From an uncultured Blautia sp. (GTDB lineage: Bacteria; Bacillota; Clostridia; Lachnospirales; Lachnospiraceae), in contig UQJE01000003.1 in assembly GCA_900541345.1 (NCBI GenBank), positions 1 through 64,000 on the forward strand: a DNA stretch of 64,000 bases, written 5' to 3'. Made by a program: the position numbers and the translations under genes. Below the pieces are notes generated by a model. It had not been told where the DNA came from, ran no database searches, and saw nothing but the letters and a program-made list of their open reading frames with translations. This document shows, piece after piece, positions 1 to 8,625 of this stretch; position 1 is the stretch's first letter, and every line of letters starts with the position of its first letter.

Positions 1-12
1 CTCTTCCGATCT
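1..12. other. Illumina sequencing adapter residue
   Basis: The window opens with CTCTTCCGATCT, which is identical to the 3' end of the standard Illumina TruSeq/Nextera-style adapter. The bacterial reading frame is coherent only downstream of it. It is an artefact of untrimmed reads at a contig end, not genomic sequence. Confidence 0.93.
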
Positions 13-14
13 CA

Positions 15-509
15 GCAAAGGAAAAGCTAGAGAAACAAAATCCGCAGATAAAAGTCACAGCGTTTTCTGAAGAGTTCACAGAAGAAAACGGTGGAGAGCT
101 TCTATATGGTGCAGATGTTGTTGTGGACTGTGTAGATTCTGTAAAAACGAGAATAGCAGTAAATAAGATATGTTTGCTTTTTCGGATGCCTCTTGTGGAA
201 GGAGGAATTTGCGGATTTTATGGCTATGTGACTTCTGTTTTTCAAAACAGTCCCTGCCTGGAATGTATGGGATACACACAAGAAATGGAACAGAAGGAGA
301 TTCCTTCTGTTGGTGCAGCCGCAGGGGTGATTGGAAGTCTTCAGGCAGTGGAAACATTAAAAATACTTCTTGGAAAGGGCGAGCCTTTTTGGGGAAGGAT
401 TCTTCAATACGATGGACTTGACGGCTCATTTGATGAAATCAGAGTGAAAAAAAAGGAGAGCTGCAGTCTTCATAAGGCGGCGGAAATGGGGCTTTTGAAA
501 TATGATTGA
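15..509 (+). CDS. ThiF/MoeB/HesA-family adenylyltransferase, 5'-truncated
   Basis: This is the C-terminal part (about 164 codons) of an E1-like enzyme that adenylates the C-terminal Gly-Gly of a sulfur carrier such as MoaD or ThiS. An open frame runs in from the contig edge. Visible family features are the segment GADVVVDCVDSVKTR, then VEGGICGFYGYV, a CxxC pair in CLECM and the late helix GAAAGVIGSLQAVETLK. The N-terminal nucleotide-binding glycine motif lies outside the window. The usual second zinc-binding CxxC appears here as CSLH, so one ligand would have to be His or be lost. The stop overlaps the moaA start by 8 bases, which places it in the molybdenum-cofactor operon and favours a MoeB-like role. 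ThiF or HesA function cannot be excluded. Confidence 0.85.
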   Translation, partial: AKEKLEKQNPQIKVTAFSEEFTEENGGELLYGADVVVDCVDSVKTRIAVNKICLLFRMPLVEGGICGFYGYVTSVFQNSPCLECMGYTQEMEQKEIPSVGAAAGVIGSLQAVETLKILLGKGEPFWGRILQYDGLDGSFDEIRVKKKESCSLHKAAEMGLLKYD

Positions 510-1476
510 CAGTTATGGAAGGGAAATTGATTACATACGCATATCCATTACAGACAGGTGTAATTTAAGATGTGTGTACTGTATGCCGGAATGCGGTGTG
601 GAATCTGTTTCTCATGATAAAATTCTACGGTATGATGAAATTTTATACCTTGGAGAGATTTTTGCAGAACTAGGAATTAAAAAAATAAAAATTACAGGAG
701 GGGAACCTCTTGTGCGAAAAGGAGCGCCTTCTCTTATCGGGGATTTAAAAAAGATTTCGGGTATAGAGAAGGTGACGATTACAACAAACGGGGTAAATCT
801 GGAAGAAACGGTGGATGCTCTGTTACATGCAGGAATAGACGGGATTAATTTAAGCCTGGATACGCTGGATCCGGAAGTGTTTTTTAAGATTACAAGAAGA
901 AATGATTTTGAGAAAGTAATGAGAGGATTTCAGGCGGTTCTTGCCCGTAAGGAGATTCCTTTAAAAATAAACTGTGTACCTATGGGAATAGAAGGGCAGA
1001 ATATTTTTGAACTTGCGGAGTTTTCCAGAAAATATCCGGTTCACGTGCGGTACATTGAAATGATGCCCATTGGTCTTGGAAAAAAATATGCGGGTCGTAC
1101 AGAAGAAGAGATTTTAGGGGAACTGGAAAAACGGTATGGGACAGCCGTGAAGTTTTCAGGAAACCTTGGAAATGGTCCCGGACATTACTATGAATTTCCG
1201 GAATTTCAGGGGAAAATCGGATTTATCAGCGCAATGAGTCACAAATTCTGTTCTTCCTGCAACAGGGTGCGTCTCACATCAGAAGGGTATTTAAAAACCT
1301 GCCTGCAATACGATGTAGGGACAGATTTACGGGCGCTTCTTCGAAACGGAGCGTCAAAAGAGGAAGTCAAAGAAGCAATTGGAAAGGCAATACAGGAAAA
1401 ACCGCAGGCGCATCAGTTTACAGAAAAACAGGACAGGCATGGAGAACAGCATATGATGTCTCAGATAGGCGGTTAA
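502..1476 (+). CDS. moaA: GTP 3',8-cyclase MoaA (radical SAM)
   Basis: MoaA catalyses the first step of molybdenum cofactor biosynthesis, radical-SAM conversion of GTP to 3',8-cyclo-GTP in the cytoplasm. The 324-residue protein has the N-terminal SAM cluster motif CNLRCVYC (Cys20, Cys24, Cys27) and the ITGGEPL segment. It also has the C-terminal second-cluster motif CSSCNRVRLTSEGYLKTC and ends in Gly-Gly, as active MoaA proteins do. Length is typical. It starts at an ATG inside the end of the upstream E1 gene, so translation is probably coupled. The moaC, moaE and mog genes needed for the pathway are not in the window and may lie upstream or elsewhere. Confidence 0.97.
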   Translation: MIDSYGREIDYIRISITDRCNLRCVYCMPECGVESVSHDKILRYDEILYLGEIFAELGIKKIKITGGEPLVRKGAPSLIGDLKKISGIEKVTITTNGVNLEETVDALLHAGIDGINLSLDTLDPEVFFKITRRNDFEKVMRGFQAVLARKEIPLKINCVPMGIEGQNIFELAEFSRKYPVHVRYIEMMPIGLGKKYAGRTEEEILGELEKRYGTAVKFSGNLGNGPGHYYEFPEFQGKIGFISAMSHKFCSSCNRVRLTSEGYLKTCLQYDVGTDLRALLRNGASKEEVKEAIGKAIQEKPQAHQFTEKQDRHGEQHMMSQIGG

Positions 1477-1542
1477 AAGGGTGGATACAGACAGATTGTC
1501 TGTTGCACATAGAAAAAGGTACTTATAAGGAGGAAATGAAAA

Positions 1543-2397
1543 ATGATGAAAAAAAGACTGGCGCTTTTACTGGCAGCAGCGATGACAATTTCTGCAGGAG
1601 TATGCACTGTGTATGCAGAAAATGAGGCAGCAGAAGAAAAAGGGGAGCTTATGATGGCAACCACTACAAGTACGGCAGATACAGGGCTTCTTGATTATCT
1701 GGCTCCTATTTTTAAGGAAGACACAGGCTGGGAGTTAAAGTGGGATGCAGTTGGAACCGGCGAGGCTTTAAAAATGGGAGAAAACGGGGATGTTGACATT
1801 GTTCTTGTCCATGCAAAAGCAAGCGAAGAAGAATTTGTAAAAAACGGTTTCGGTGTGGAACGTTTTCCGGTTATGTATAACGATTTTATTGTAGTAGGCC
1901 CCACAGAACCGGTAGAGGCAACTGATGATATAGAGGCTGCGTTTACTCAGATTACAGAAGAAAAACTGGCATTTATATCAAGGGGAGATGATTCCGGTAC
2001 AGATAAAAAGGAAAAGAAAATTTGGGAAGCTCTTAAGTTGGATCCGGAAACAAACGAAAATTATATGGAATCCGGTCAGGGAATGGGCGCGACTCTTACA
2101 ATGGCAGATGAGAAAAAAGCATATTGTCTCACAGACAGAGGAACTTATCTGAAAATGAAAAAAGATGCGGATGTACCTCTTGAACTTGAGATTGTATGTG
2201 AGGGAGCAAAAGATCTTCTGAATCAGTATGGCGTAATTGCAGTAAATCCGGAAAAATATCCGGAAGTAAATAATGAAGGAGCAAATGATTTTATCGAGTG
2301 GATCTGTTCTGAAGAAATACAGAAAGCAATTGGAGAGTATGGTGTAGAGGATTATGGACAGGCTCTCTTTACTCCAAATGCAGGAACGGATAACTAA
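1543..2397 (+). CDS. tupA: Tungstate/molybdate ABC transporter substrate-binding protein (TupA-like)
   Basis: This is an extracytoplasmic solute-binding protein of 284 residues. The TTTSTADTGLLDYL segment after the signal peptide is the hallmark of the TupA (tungstate-specific) family, rather than ModA. A basic start, a hydrophobic core and a probable signal-peptidase site after VYA (residue 25) form the secretion signal. The only Cys there (AGVC) is not a canonical lipobox, so the way it stays attached to a Gram-positive cell is unclear. A good AAGGAGG site precedes the ATG. The 67-base gap after moaA contains only a weak 6-bp inverted repeat (1487-1503). Position between moaA and tupBC and next to moeA supports metal supply for the cofactor. 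Tungstate versus molybdate preference is inferred. Confidence 0.92.
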   Translation: MMKKRLALLLAAAMTISAGVCTVYAENEAAEEKGELMMATTTSTADTGLLDYLAPIFKEDTGWELKWDAVGTGEALKMGENGDVDIVLVHAKASEEEFVKNGFGVERFPVMYNDFIVVGPTEPVEATDDIEAAFTQITEEKLAFISRGDDSGTDKKEKKIWEALKLDPETNENYMESGQGMGATLTMADEKKAYCLTDRGTYLKMKKDADVPLELEIVCEGAKDLLNQYGVIAVNPEKYPEVNNEGANDFIEWICSEEIQKAIGEYGVEDYGQALFTPNAGTDN

Positions 2398-3090
2398 ATG
2401 AATGGCTTAGAGGAATGGGTAAATCGGATTTTTTCGGATGTGGGAGTCTATGATGCGATCAAAGTAACATTTCAGATGGCAGTTTCTTCTACCCTTATCT
2501 CCTCTATGCTGGGAATTTTCATGGGTCTTTTGTTGGAGAGAGTACATTTTCCGGGAAAGCGGATGGTCGTACGCATTAACAGAACACTCATGGGAGTTCC
2601 CCCTGTTGTTGTGGGGCTGTTTGTGTATATGCTGACTATGAGAAGAGGACCTCTTGGATTTATGGAGCTTCTTTTTACCATAAAGGGCATGGTCTTGGCA
2701 CAGGTTTTGATTATCACGCCGGTCGTATGCGGAATGACGTATTCCTACGCGGCGAAAACGGCGCCGGCTGTTCGTACTTTTGCAAAGACGATGGGAGCAG
2801 GAAGAATGCAGACAGACCTCCTTCTTATACGGGAGATGAAATATGAGCTGTATTTTGTGATGATAACAGGATTCGGGCGTTCCATCAGCGAAGTGGGAGC
2901 AGTAATGCTTGTGGGAGGAAACATAAAGGGAAGCACGAGAACGATGACGACAGCGATTGCTCTTTTAAAAAGTCAGGGAATTTTTTATGAGGGAATGGCT
3001 CTTGGAATTCTTCTTCTTGCTATGGCATTTGTTGTTCAGTGCCTGGCTGATTTTTTCCGCAGGGAGGCAGAGGAAAATGAGAATTACTGA
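2398..3090 (+). CDS. tupB: Tungstate/molybdate ABC transporter permease (TupB-like)
   Basis: This 230-residue integral membrane permease forms the transport channel for the oxyanion delivered by TupA. About five hydrophobic segments are visible, with the cytoplasmic coupling region around AKTMGAGRMQTDLLLIREMKY corresponding to the EAA loop. The GRSISEVGAVMLVGGNIKG stretch is strongly conserved in TupB and related permeases. The ATG follows the tupA stop directly (TAAATG), so the two genes are translationally linked. Its end overlaps the start of the ATPase gene by 14 bases. The family assignment is firm; substrate choice is inferred from TupA. Confidence 0.93.
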   Translation: MNGLEEWVNRIFSDVGVYDAIKVTFQMAVSSTLISSMLGIFMGLLLERVHFPGKRMVVRINRTLMGVPPVVVGLFVYMLTMRRGPLGFMELLFTIKGMVLAQVLIITPVVCGMTYSYAAKTAPAVRTFAKTMGAGRMQTDLLLIREMKYELYFVMITGFGRSISEVGAVMLVGGNIKGSTRTMTTAIALLKSQGIFYEGMALGILLLAMAFVVQCLADFFRREAEENENY

Positions 3091-3772
3091 TCTGGAAAAG
3101 CAGGTGGGGGATTTTTCTCTTCACATAAAGGACCTGGAAATTGAAGAAGGTCATATTTATGGCTTCATCGGAGGCAATGGGAGCGGAAAAACAACGGCTG
3201 CAAAACTGATTATGGATATTTTGAAGCCGGATAAAGGAAAAATTTCTTATGAGAGTATGGAATTGAAAGACATTACCATGACAGCACAGCGTCCGTATCT
3301 TCTCCACAGCAGTGTATATGAAAATCTGATTTATCCGTTGAAAATAAGAAAAAGGAAGCCGGACAGAGAGAAAACAGACCGGCTATTGGAAGAATTTGGT
3401 CTTCTTGATAAGAAAAATCAATATGCCAGAAGTCTTTCCAGCGGAGAACAACAGAAGCTTTCGCTTCTTCGGGCTTTGATTTTTCAGCCAAAGCTGATTA
3501 TTATAGATGAAACACTTTCCAACATGGATCCGGAAAGTGTGGAGAAATTTGAAAATCGGATTCTGGAAGAGCAGAAAAAAGAGCCGGTTACCTGGATCAT
3601 CATCAGCCATCGTCTTTCACAGATTTATAAACTGTGTGACAGGGTATGTTTTTTTTACAAAGGACAGGTAATTGCGGAAGGAAAAAAAGAAGAGGTTTTG
3701 TTTGAAAATAAAGATGAGAGAATCCGAAAATTTGTGTCAAAAGAGCTGATACAAAGGGAGAGTGAAGTATGA
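3077..3772 (+). CDS. tupC: Tungstate/molybdate ABC transporter ATP-binding protein (TupC-like)
   Basis: This 231-residue ABC ATPase powers oxyanion import. It has Walker A GGNGSGKT, a Q-loop in AQRPYL, the signature LSSGEQQKL, Walker B LIIIDET and the H-loop ISHR. The frame is open upstream to 2987, but the ATG at 3077 is preceded by GAGGAAA and overlaps the tupB end by 14 bases, as expected for a coupled operon. The resulting N-terminus MRITDLEK matches ABC ATPases. Its stop overlaps the moeA start as ATGA, so import and cofactor metal insertion are expressed together. Confidence 0.93.
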   Translation: MRITDLEKQVGDFSLHIKDLEIEEGHIYGFIGGNGSGKTTAAKLIMDILKPDKGKISYESMELKDITMTAQRPYLLHSSVYENLIYPLKIRKRKPDREKTDRLLEEFGLLDKKNQYARSLSSGEQQKLSLLRALIFQPKLIIIDETLSNMDPESVEKFENRILEEQKKEPVTWIIISHRLSQIYKLCDRVCFFYKGQVIAEGKKEEVLFENKDERIRKFVSKELIQRESEV

Positions 3773-4998
3773 GGTTTTTACAGGTGGATACCATTTCCGG
3801 AGCGAGGGAGAGGCTTTTACAGGAAGTGGGAGACAATTTTTTGAAAATGGAAACAGTAAAGCTTTCGGAAGCGTATGGGAAATGTCTTGCAGAGGATATT
3901 TATGCAGAGGAGAATATTCCGGATTTTCGAAGAGCAACGGTAGACGGTTATGCAGTAAAAGCATCTGATACACAGGGAGCAGGGGAGAGCGTCCCTGTAT
4001 TTTTATCTGTTGTGGATGAAATTTCAATAGGAAAGCCTGCGCTTCGGGAAATTAAAAACGGGGAATGCGCCTATGTGCCTACAGGAGGAATGATTCCTGA
4101 CGGAGCAGACGCCATGGTTATGGTGGAGTATACGGAGCTTTTCGATAAAAGAGACGCTGCCGTTTATTCTTCTGTCTCAGCAGGAAACGGCGTTGTGCAG
4201 ATTGGAGAGGACGCAAAAAAAGGAGAGCTCCTTCTTTCCAGGGGAACCGTGCTTCATTCTGCGCAGACAGGTGTTCTTGCCTCTCTTGGAAAGCATACGG
4301 TAAAGGTTTATGCACCGTGGCATATCACCATCATTTCTACTGGAGATGAGCTGGCAGAAGTGGGAGAGGAAAAAGGAAGATGTCAGGTGTACGACATCAA
4401 TACACATGCGCTCTATGCTCTTGCAAAAGAGCAGGGAATGACAGTGGATAAAGCCTTTTCCGTAAAAGATGAAGATGAAAAAATAGAGCAGGCATTAAAA
4501 GATGCCCTTTTATGCAGTGATATTGTAGTGATTTCCGGGGGAAGCTCCCAGGGAAAAAAGGATATGACGGCAGATATTATAGATAAAATTGCAGAGCCGG
4601 GAGTATGGACGCATGGTCTTGCTTTAAAACCGGGAAAACCTACCATAGTGGGAATGGATAAGCCGTCAGGCACCCTTCTTATTGGGCTTCCGGGACATCC
4701 CGTCGCTGCTATTATGGTATTTCAGCTTCTTCTTGTATGGCTGCAGAAGAATTTAAGAGGAGAAAAAGAAACGCCGGGTGTTCCGGCAGTTCTGTCTTCC
4801 AATATTCCGGGCGCGGCAGGACGTGCAGTATGCCAGACAGTGAAGCTTGAAAAAGAAGAAAACGGATACAGGGCGATTCCTGTATTTGGAAAATCAGGGC
4901 TTATGCATACGCTTACTCAGGCGGATGGATATGTACTTGTAGAGGCAGACAAGGAAGGGATTCGCAAAGGGGAGACCGTATACGTACAGTTATTGTAG
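3769..4998 (+). CDS. moeA: Molybdopterin molybdotransferase MoeA
   Basis: MoeA ligates molybdate (or tungstate) to adenylylated molybdopterin, the last common step of cofactor synthesis. The 409-residue protein follows the standard domain order. The N-terminal RRATVDGYAV segment is followed by the MoCF-binding domain with ISTGDEL, SGGSSQGKKD and LKPGKPT, the GLPGHPVAA motif, and a small C-terminal beta-barrel domain. It starts in an ATGA overlap with tupC. A second MoeA-type protein follows 9 bases downstream. Paired MoeA genes are common in anaerobes, where one may serve molybdenum and the other tungsten or a different cofactor form; which is which cannot be read from sequence. Confidence 0.95.
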   Translation: MRFLQVDTISGARERLLQEVGDNFLKMETVKLSEAYGKCLAEDIYAEENIPDFRRATVDGYAVKASDTQGAGESVPVFLSVVDEISIGKPALREIKNGECAYVPTGGMIPDGADAMVMVEYTELFDKRDAAVYSSVSAGNGVVQIGEDAKKGELLLSRGTVLHSAQTGVLASLGKHTVKVYAPWHITIISTGDELAEVGEEKGRCQVYDINTHALYALAKEQGMTVDKAFSVKDEDEKIEQALKDALLCSDIVVISGGSSQGKKDMTADIIDKIAEPGVWTHGLALKPGKPTIVGMDKPSGTLLIGLPGHPVAAIMVFQLLLVWLQKNLRGEKETPGVPAVLSSNIPGAAGRAVCQTVKLEKEENGYRAIPVFGKSGLMHTLTQADGYVLVEADKEGIRKGETVYVQLL

Positions 4999-5007
4999 GA
5001 GGGCAGT

Positions 5008-6930
5008 ATGGGAAAAAGAAATTTGTATTTAAAAACAACACCTGTTCAGGAAGCCATTGATATTTATAGAAGCGAAGTGGAAAAAAGGGTAGAGCTTCAG
5101 TACGAGACGATTCCTGTGACAGAATCGTTAAACAGGATAACCGGAAAAGCTGTCTATGCAAAGTATTGTTCGCCTCTTTTTAATGCGGCCGCGATGGATG
5201 GTATTGCTGTAAACGCTGCAAAAACAGAAGGAGCCTCGGAAGGTACGCCTGTAGAGCTTGTTTTCGGAAAGGATTACCAGATTATTGATACAGGAGATCC
5301 GATTCATGAGCCTTATGACGCTGTGATCATGGCAGAGGATTTGCTCGAAACAGAGGATGAAAATAAAGTAAAAATTATTTCTCCGGCAGTACCGTGGCAG
5401 CATATAAGACCGGTGGGAGAAGATATTGTAGCAGGGGAGATGATTCTTCCGGGAAGACATTGTATCCGCCCGATTGATGTGGGAGTTCTGCTCTCAGGAG
5501 GCATTGTGGAGATTGAGGTGGTAAAAAATCCGACAGTTGCAATTTTTCCCACAGGTACAGAAATAATTGAGCCGGGAACAGAGCCGAAGGATGGAGATAT
5601 TATAGAATCCAATTCCAGAATGTTTGAAAATATGGCAAAGGTACAGGGTGCGGAAGCTGTACGTTTTGAGACGATCCCGGATGATTATGAAAGAATCCGG
5701 GATGCTGTAAAAGAAGCGGCAGAAAAATTTGATATGGTCATTATAAACGCAGGTTCCAGCGCAGGAACAGAAGATTATACGGTCCACGTTTTGCGGGAGC
5801 TGGGGGAGGTAATTATCCACGGCGTCTCCATTAAGCCGGGAAAACCGGTGATACTTGCCTTCGTAAATAATAAGCCGGTAATCGGGCTTCCAGGGTATCC
5901 TGTATCTGCATATATCGGTTTTGAAAATTTTGTATCGCCTGTTCTTTCCTACATGGGAGGAAGAGTGGAGAAAAAGAATAAAAAAGTGGAGGCAGTTATT
6001 TCCAGACGTCTCGTATCCAGTTTAAAGCATAAGGAGTACGTGCGTGTAAAGGTAGGCTGTGTGGGAGATAAAATTGTGGCGGCGCCTCTTGCAAGAGGAG
6101 CCGGAGCTGCCATGTCTCTTGTACGTGCAGACGGCTTTTGTGTAATCCCGCAGAACAGTGAGGGATGCGAAGCTGGAGAAAAGCTGGAGGTTGAGCTTTA
6201 CCGGGAATTGGAGGAAATTAAAAATACAGCCGTTGTTATTGGAAGCCATGATCTGATTCTTGATGTTATGGCGGATATGATGCCGAATCATTTCCCGGGA
6301 ATGTATTTATCAAGTACACATGTGGGAAGTATGGGCGGCCTTATGGCGTTAAAAAGAGGTGAGGCACACATTGCACCGATTCACATGCTGAATGAGGAGA
6401 CCGGTGTTTATAATATGTCTTATATAGAAAAAATGTTTCATGAGCCGGTTGCTCTTATTAAAGGTGTTGGCAGAGTGCAGGGAATTATGGTAAAAAAAGG
6501 AAATCCATTACATATTTCTTCTGTGGAAGATTTAAAGAAAGTGCGTTTTGTCAACAGGCAGCGCGGTGCAGGAACAAGAATGCTGCTTGATTTCTGTCTG
6601 AAAGAGAGAGGAATTATGCCGGAAGAAATCAGGGGATATGACAGAGAAGCGGCAACCCATATGGCGGTGGCTGCTCTTGTAGCAGGAGAAAGTGCAGATG
6701 CAGGTCTTGGAATCCGTTCCGCGGCACTTGCTATGAAGCTTGATTTCATAGAAGTGGGGCAGGAGGAATATGATTTTGCAGTTCCTGAAAAATATCTGGA
6801 GCTTCCTTATATCCGGGCATTTGTACAAATACTAAAAAGTGAAGAACTTCATAAAAAGCTTCAGGAGCTTGGAGGATATACATGGGAAAGAGCGGGAGAG
6901 ATTGTAACAGTCAACGGGAATATAAGCTGA
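5008..6930 (+). CDS. MoeA fused to a C-terminal periplasmic-binding-like (COG1910) domain
   Basis: This 640-residue fusion has a complete MoeA module at residues 1-400, with the motifs AAAMDGIAV, FPTGTEI, NAGSSAGTEDYT, IKPGKPV and GLPGYPVSA. From about residue 405 a substrate-binding-like domain follows, containing GSHDLILDVMADMM, SSTHVGSMGGL, FVNRQRGAGTRMLLD and AGLGIRSAAL. The C-terminal fold is related to TupA/ModA-type and LysR-type ligand domains, but there is no signal peptide, so it must act in the cytoplasm. Such fusions are known in anaerobic bacteria and archaea. The domain is inferred to bind molybdate, tungstate or the pterin and present it to the MoeA active site. An AGGAGG-like site precedes the ATG. 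The end overlaps the MOSC gene by 49 bases. Confidence 0.92.
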   Translation: MGKRNLYLKTTPVQEAIDIYRSEVEKRVELQYETIPVTESLNRITGKAVYAKYCSPLFNAAAMDGIAVNAAKTEGASEGTPVELVFGKDYQIIDTGDPIHEPYDAVIMAEDLLETEDENKVKIISPAVPWQHIRPVGEDIVAGEMILPGRHCIRPIDVGVLLSGGIVEIEVVKNPTVAIFPTGTEIIEPGTEPKDGDIIESNSRMFENMAKVQGAEAVRFETIPDDYERIRDAVKEAAEKFDMVIINAGSSAGTEDYTVHVLRELGEVIIHGVSIKPGKPVILAFVNNKPVIGLPGYPVSAYIGFENFVSPVLSYMGGRVEKKNKKVEAVISRRLVSSLKHKEYVRVKVGCVGDKIVAAPLARGAGAAMSLVRADGFCVIPQNSEGCEAGEKLEVELYRELEEIKNTAVVIGSHDLILDVMADMMPNHFPGMYLSSTHVGSMGGLMALKRGEAHIAPIHMLNEETGVYNMSYIEKMFHEPVALIKGVGRVQGIMVKKGNPLHISSVEDLKKVRFVNRQRGAGTRMLLDFCLKERGIMPEEIRGYDREAATHMAVAALVAGESADAGLGIRSAALAMKLDFIEVGQEEYDFAVPEKYLELPYIRAFVQILKSEELHKKLQELGGYTWERAGEIVTVNGNIS

Positions 6931-7361
6931 GAGCAAAAGCCTTATACAGACAGCCGGAGAAAAAACAGCCTTTTCGCTCAGAAGAAAGTCTTTTTCTCAT
7001 AAAGGATAAGGGAATTGAAGGAGATGTTCACGGGGACGGAGGAAAACGTCAGATTTTAATTTTTACGGACGCCCAGAAAAAATGGATGGAGGCACAGGAT
7101 ATAAAAGGATTTTGTTTTTCGAAATTAAAAGAAAATATTCTCCTTGAGGGCAGTGCGGTTTTAGAGTCCGGAGATGTATTGAAAGCAGGTGAAGCTGAGC
7201 TTATAGTAACGCAGGAAAAGAAGGAATGCTATCCGGAAATGTGTAAATTTTCGAAAAAAAATGAGAAGTGTATGCTAGCCGGCGCGCATTTGTTTGCCAG
7301 TGTAAGAAAAGGCGGAAAAATAAGCAGAGAAACGATTTGTACATTGAAAAAAGAGCAGTAA
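6882..7361 (+). CDS. MOSC domain-containing protein
   Basis: This 159-residue protein consists of one MOSC (MoCo sulfurase C-terminal) domain, a fold that binds molybdenum-cofactor or transfers sulfur. The domain is supported by KGIEGDVHGDGGKRQI near residue 45, by the Cys-bearing stretch KKECYPEMC, and by LAGAHLFASVRKGG near the end. The ATG at 6882 has a well-spaced GGAGG and implies a 49-base overlap with the upstream moeA fusion. No later ATG would keep the whole domain. As the last gene of the molybdopterin operon it probably finishes or handles the cofactor, as stand-alone MOSC proteins are thought to do. The exact substrate is unknown. Confidence 0.88.
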   Translation: MGKSGRDCNSQREYKLRAKALYRQPEKKQPFRSEESLFLIKDKGIEGDVHGDGGKRQILIFTDAQKKWMEAQDIKGFCFSKLKENILLEGSAVLESGDVLKAGEAELIVTQEKKECYPEMCKFSKKNEKCMLAGAHLFASVRKGGKISRETICTLKKEQ

Positions 7362-7372
7362 CGTGATAGTAT
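7344..7372 (+). promoter_or_regulatory. Putative promoter of the malic enzyme gene
   Basis: TTGAAA (7344-7349) and TAGTAT (7367-7372) are separated by 17 bases, a reasonable sigma-A pair lying across the end of the MOSC gene. The downstream gene starts at 7430 behind an AGGAGG site. Prediction by eye only. Confidence 0.45.
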
Positions 7373-7429
7373 AAGAGCGGAAATAAAGTTCATTTTAAAC
7401 TATATAAATTTACAGCAGGAGGAGAAGTA

Positions 7430-8620
7430 ATGAGTCAGAAAAGAGACTACGCAAAAGAGAGCCTTGAGATGCACTATGAGAAAAAGGGAAAAATTGAAAT
7501 GGTATCTACCGTTGCCCTGAACTCAAAAGATGATTTATCTCTTGCATATACACCGGGAGTTGCACAGCCATGTCTGGAAATTCAGAAAGACGTGGAAAAA
7601 TCATATGAGCTGACACGTCGTTGGAATATGTGCCTTGTTGTGACAGACGGTACAGCGGTTCTTGGTCTTGGGGATATTGGACCGGAGGCAGGTATGCCGG
7701 TTATGGAAGGCAAATGTGTACTGTTTAAGGAGTTCGGTGGAGTTGATGCATTCCCTCTTTGTATTAAGAGCAAAGATGTTGATGATATTGTAAATACAAT
7801 TTATCTCATTTCAGGAAGTTTCGGCGGTGTCAATCTGGAGGATATTTCCGCTCCAAGATGTTTTGAGATCGAGCAGAAATTAAAAGAAAAATGTGATATT
7901 CCGATCTTCCATGATGACCAGCACGGAACAGCAGTTATCACACTGGCAGGTCTTATTAATGCCTTAAAACTCACAGGAAGAAAGAAAGAGAGTACAAGAA
8001 TCGTAGTGAACGGAGCAGGAGCAGCAGCAATCGCTATTACAAAGCTTCTTCTCTCATACGGCTTTGCTGATATTACACTGTGCGACAGAACAGGCGCTAT
8101 TTATGAGGGACGTACAGAAGGTATGAACCCTGTAAAAGAAGAGATGGCAAAAATTACAAACCCGGCGAAAAAACAGGGTGGTCTTAAAGATGTTATTGAA
8201 GGAGCTGATATTTTTATCGGCGTAAGCGCTCCGAACAGCTTGACACAGGATATGGTACGTTCCATGAACGCAGATCCAATCGTATTTGCGTGTGCAAACC
8301 CGGTTCCGGAAATCAGCCCGGATGATGCGGCAGCAGCAGGAGCAGCAGTCGTTGCTACAGGAAGAAGCGATTATCCAAACCAGATTAATAATGTGCTTGC
8401 ATTCCCTGGAATTTTCCGTGGTACATTTGATGTACGCGCAAAAGAAATCAATGATGAGATGAAGTTTGCGGCAGCCCTTGCTATTGCAGATATTATTCCG
8501 GAGAGCGAATTAAGAGCAGACTACATTGTTCCGGATCCGTTAAATCCTGAGGTTGCAAAGAAGGTTGCGGCAGCAGTTGCCAAAGCTGCTGTTGATACCG
8601 GTGTGGCACGCATCAAATAA
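7430..8620 (+). CDS. NAD(P)-dependent malic enzyme
   Basis: This is oxidative decarboxylation of malate to pyruvate and CO2 in the cytoplasm. The 396-residue length is that of the short bacterial malic enzymes that lack the phosphotransacetylase-like C-terminus. Visible features are LAYTPGVAQPC near residue 40, VTDGTAVLGLGDIGP, the catalytic metal-binding segment IPIFHDDQHGTAV and the Rossmann motif VVNGAGAAA. Later come IFIGVSAPN and ACANPVPEI. It is preceded by AGGAGGAG. The yitT-like gene begins 5 bases after its stop, so the two form an operon, although no functional link between them is evident. Cofactor preference (NAD or NADP) is not decided. Confidence 0.95.
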   Translation: MSQKRDYAKESLEMHYEKKGKIEMVSTVALNSKDDLSLAYTPGVAQPCLEIQKDVEKSYELTRRWNMCLVVTDGTAVLGLGDIGPEAGMPVMEGKCVLFKEFGGVDAFPLCIKSKDVDDIVNTIYLISGSFGGVNLEDISAPRCFEIEQKLKEKCDIPIFHDDQHGTAVITLAGLINALKLTGRKKESTRIVVNGAGAAAIAITKLLLSYGFADITLCDRTGAIYEGRTEGMNPVKEEMAKITNPAKKQGGLKDVIEGADIFIGVSAPNSLTQDMVRSMNADPIVFACANPVPEISPDDAAAAGAAVVATGRSDYPNQINNVLAFPGIFRGTFDVRAKEINDEMKFAAALAIADIIPESELRADYIVPDPLNPEVAKKVAAAVAKAAVDTGVARIK

Positions 8621-8625
8621 AGGAA

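Noticed and set aside
1477..1542. Moco/tungsten-cofactor riboswitch before tupA
   Set aside because: The gap is only 66 bases and holds just a 6-bp stem; too short for the known riboswitch class.
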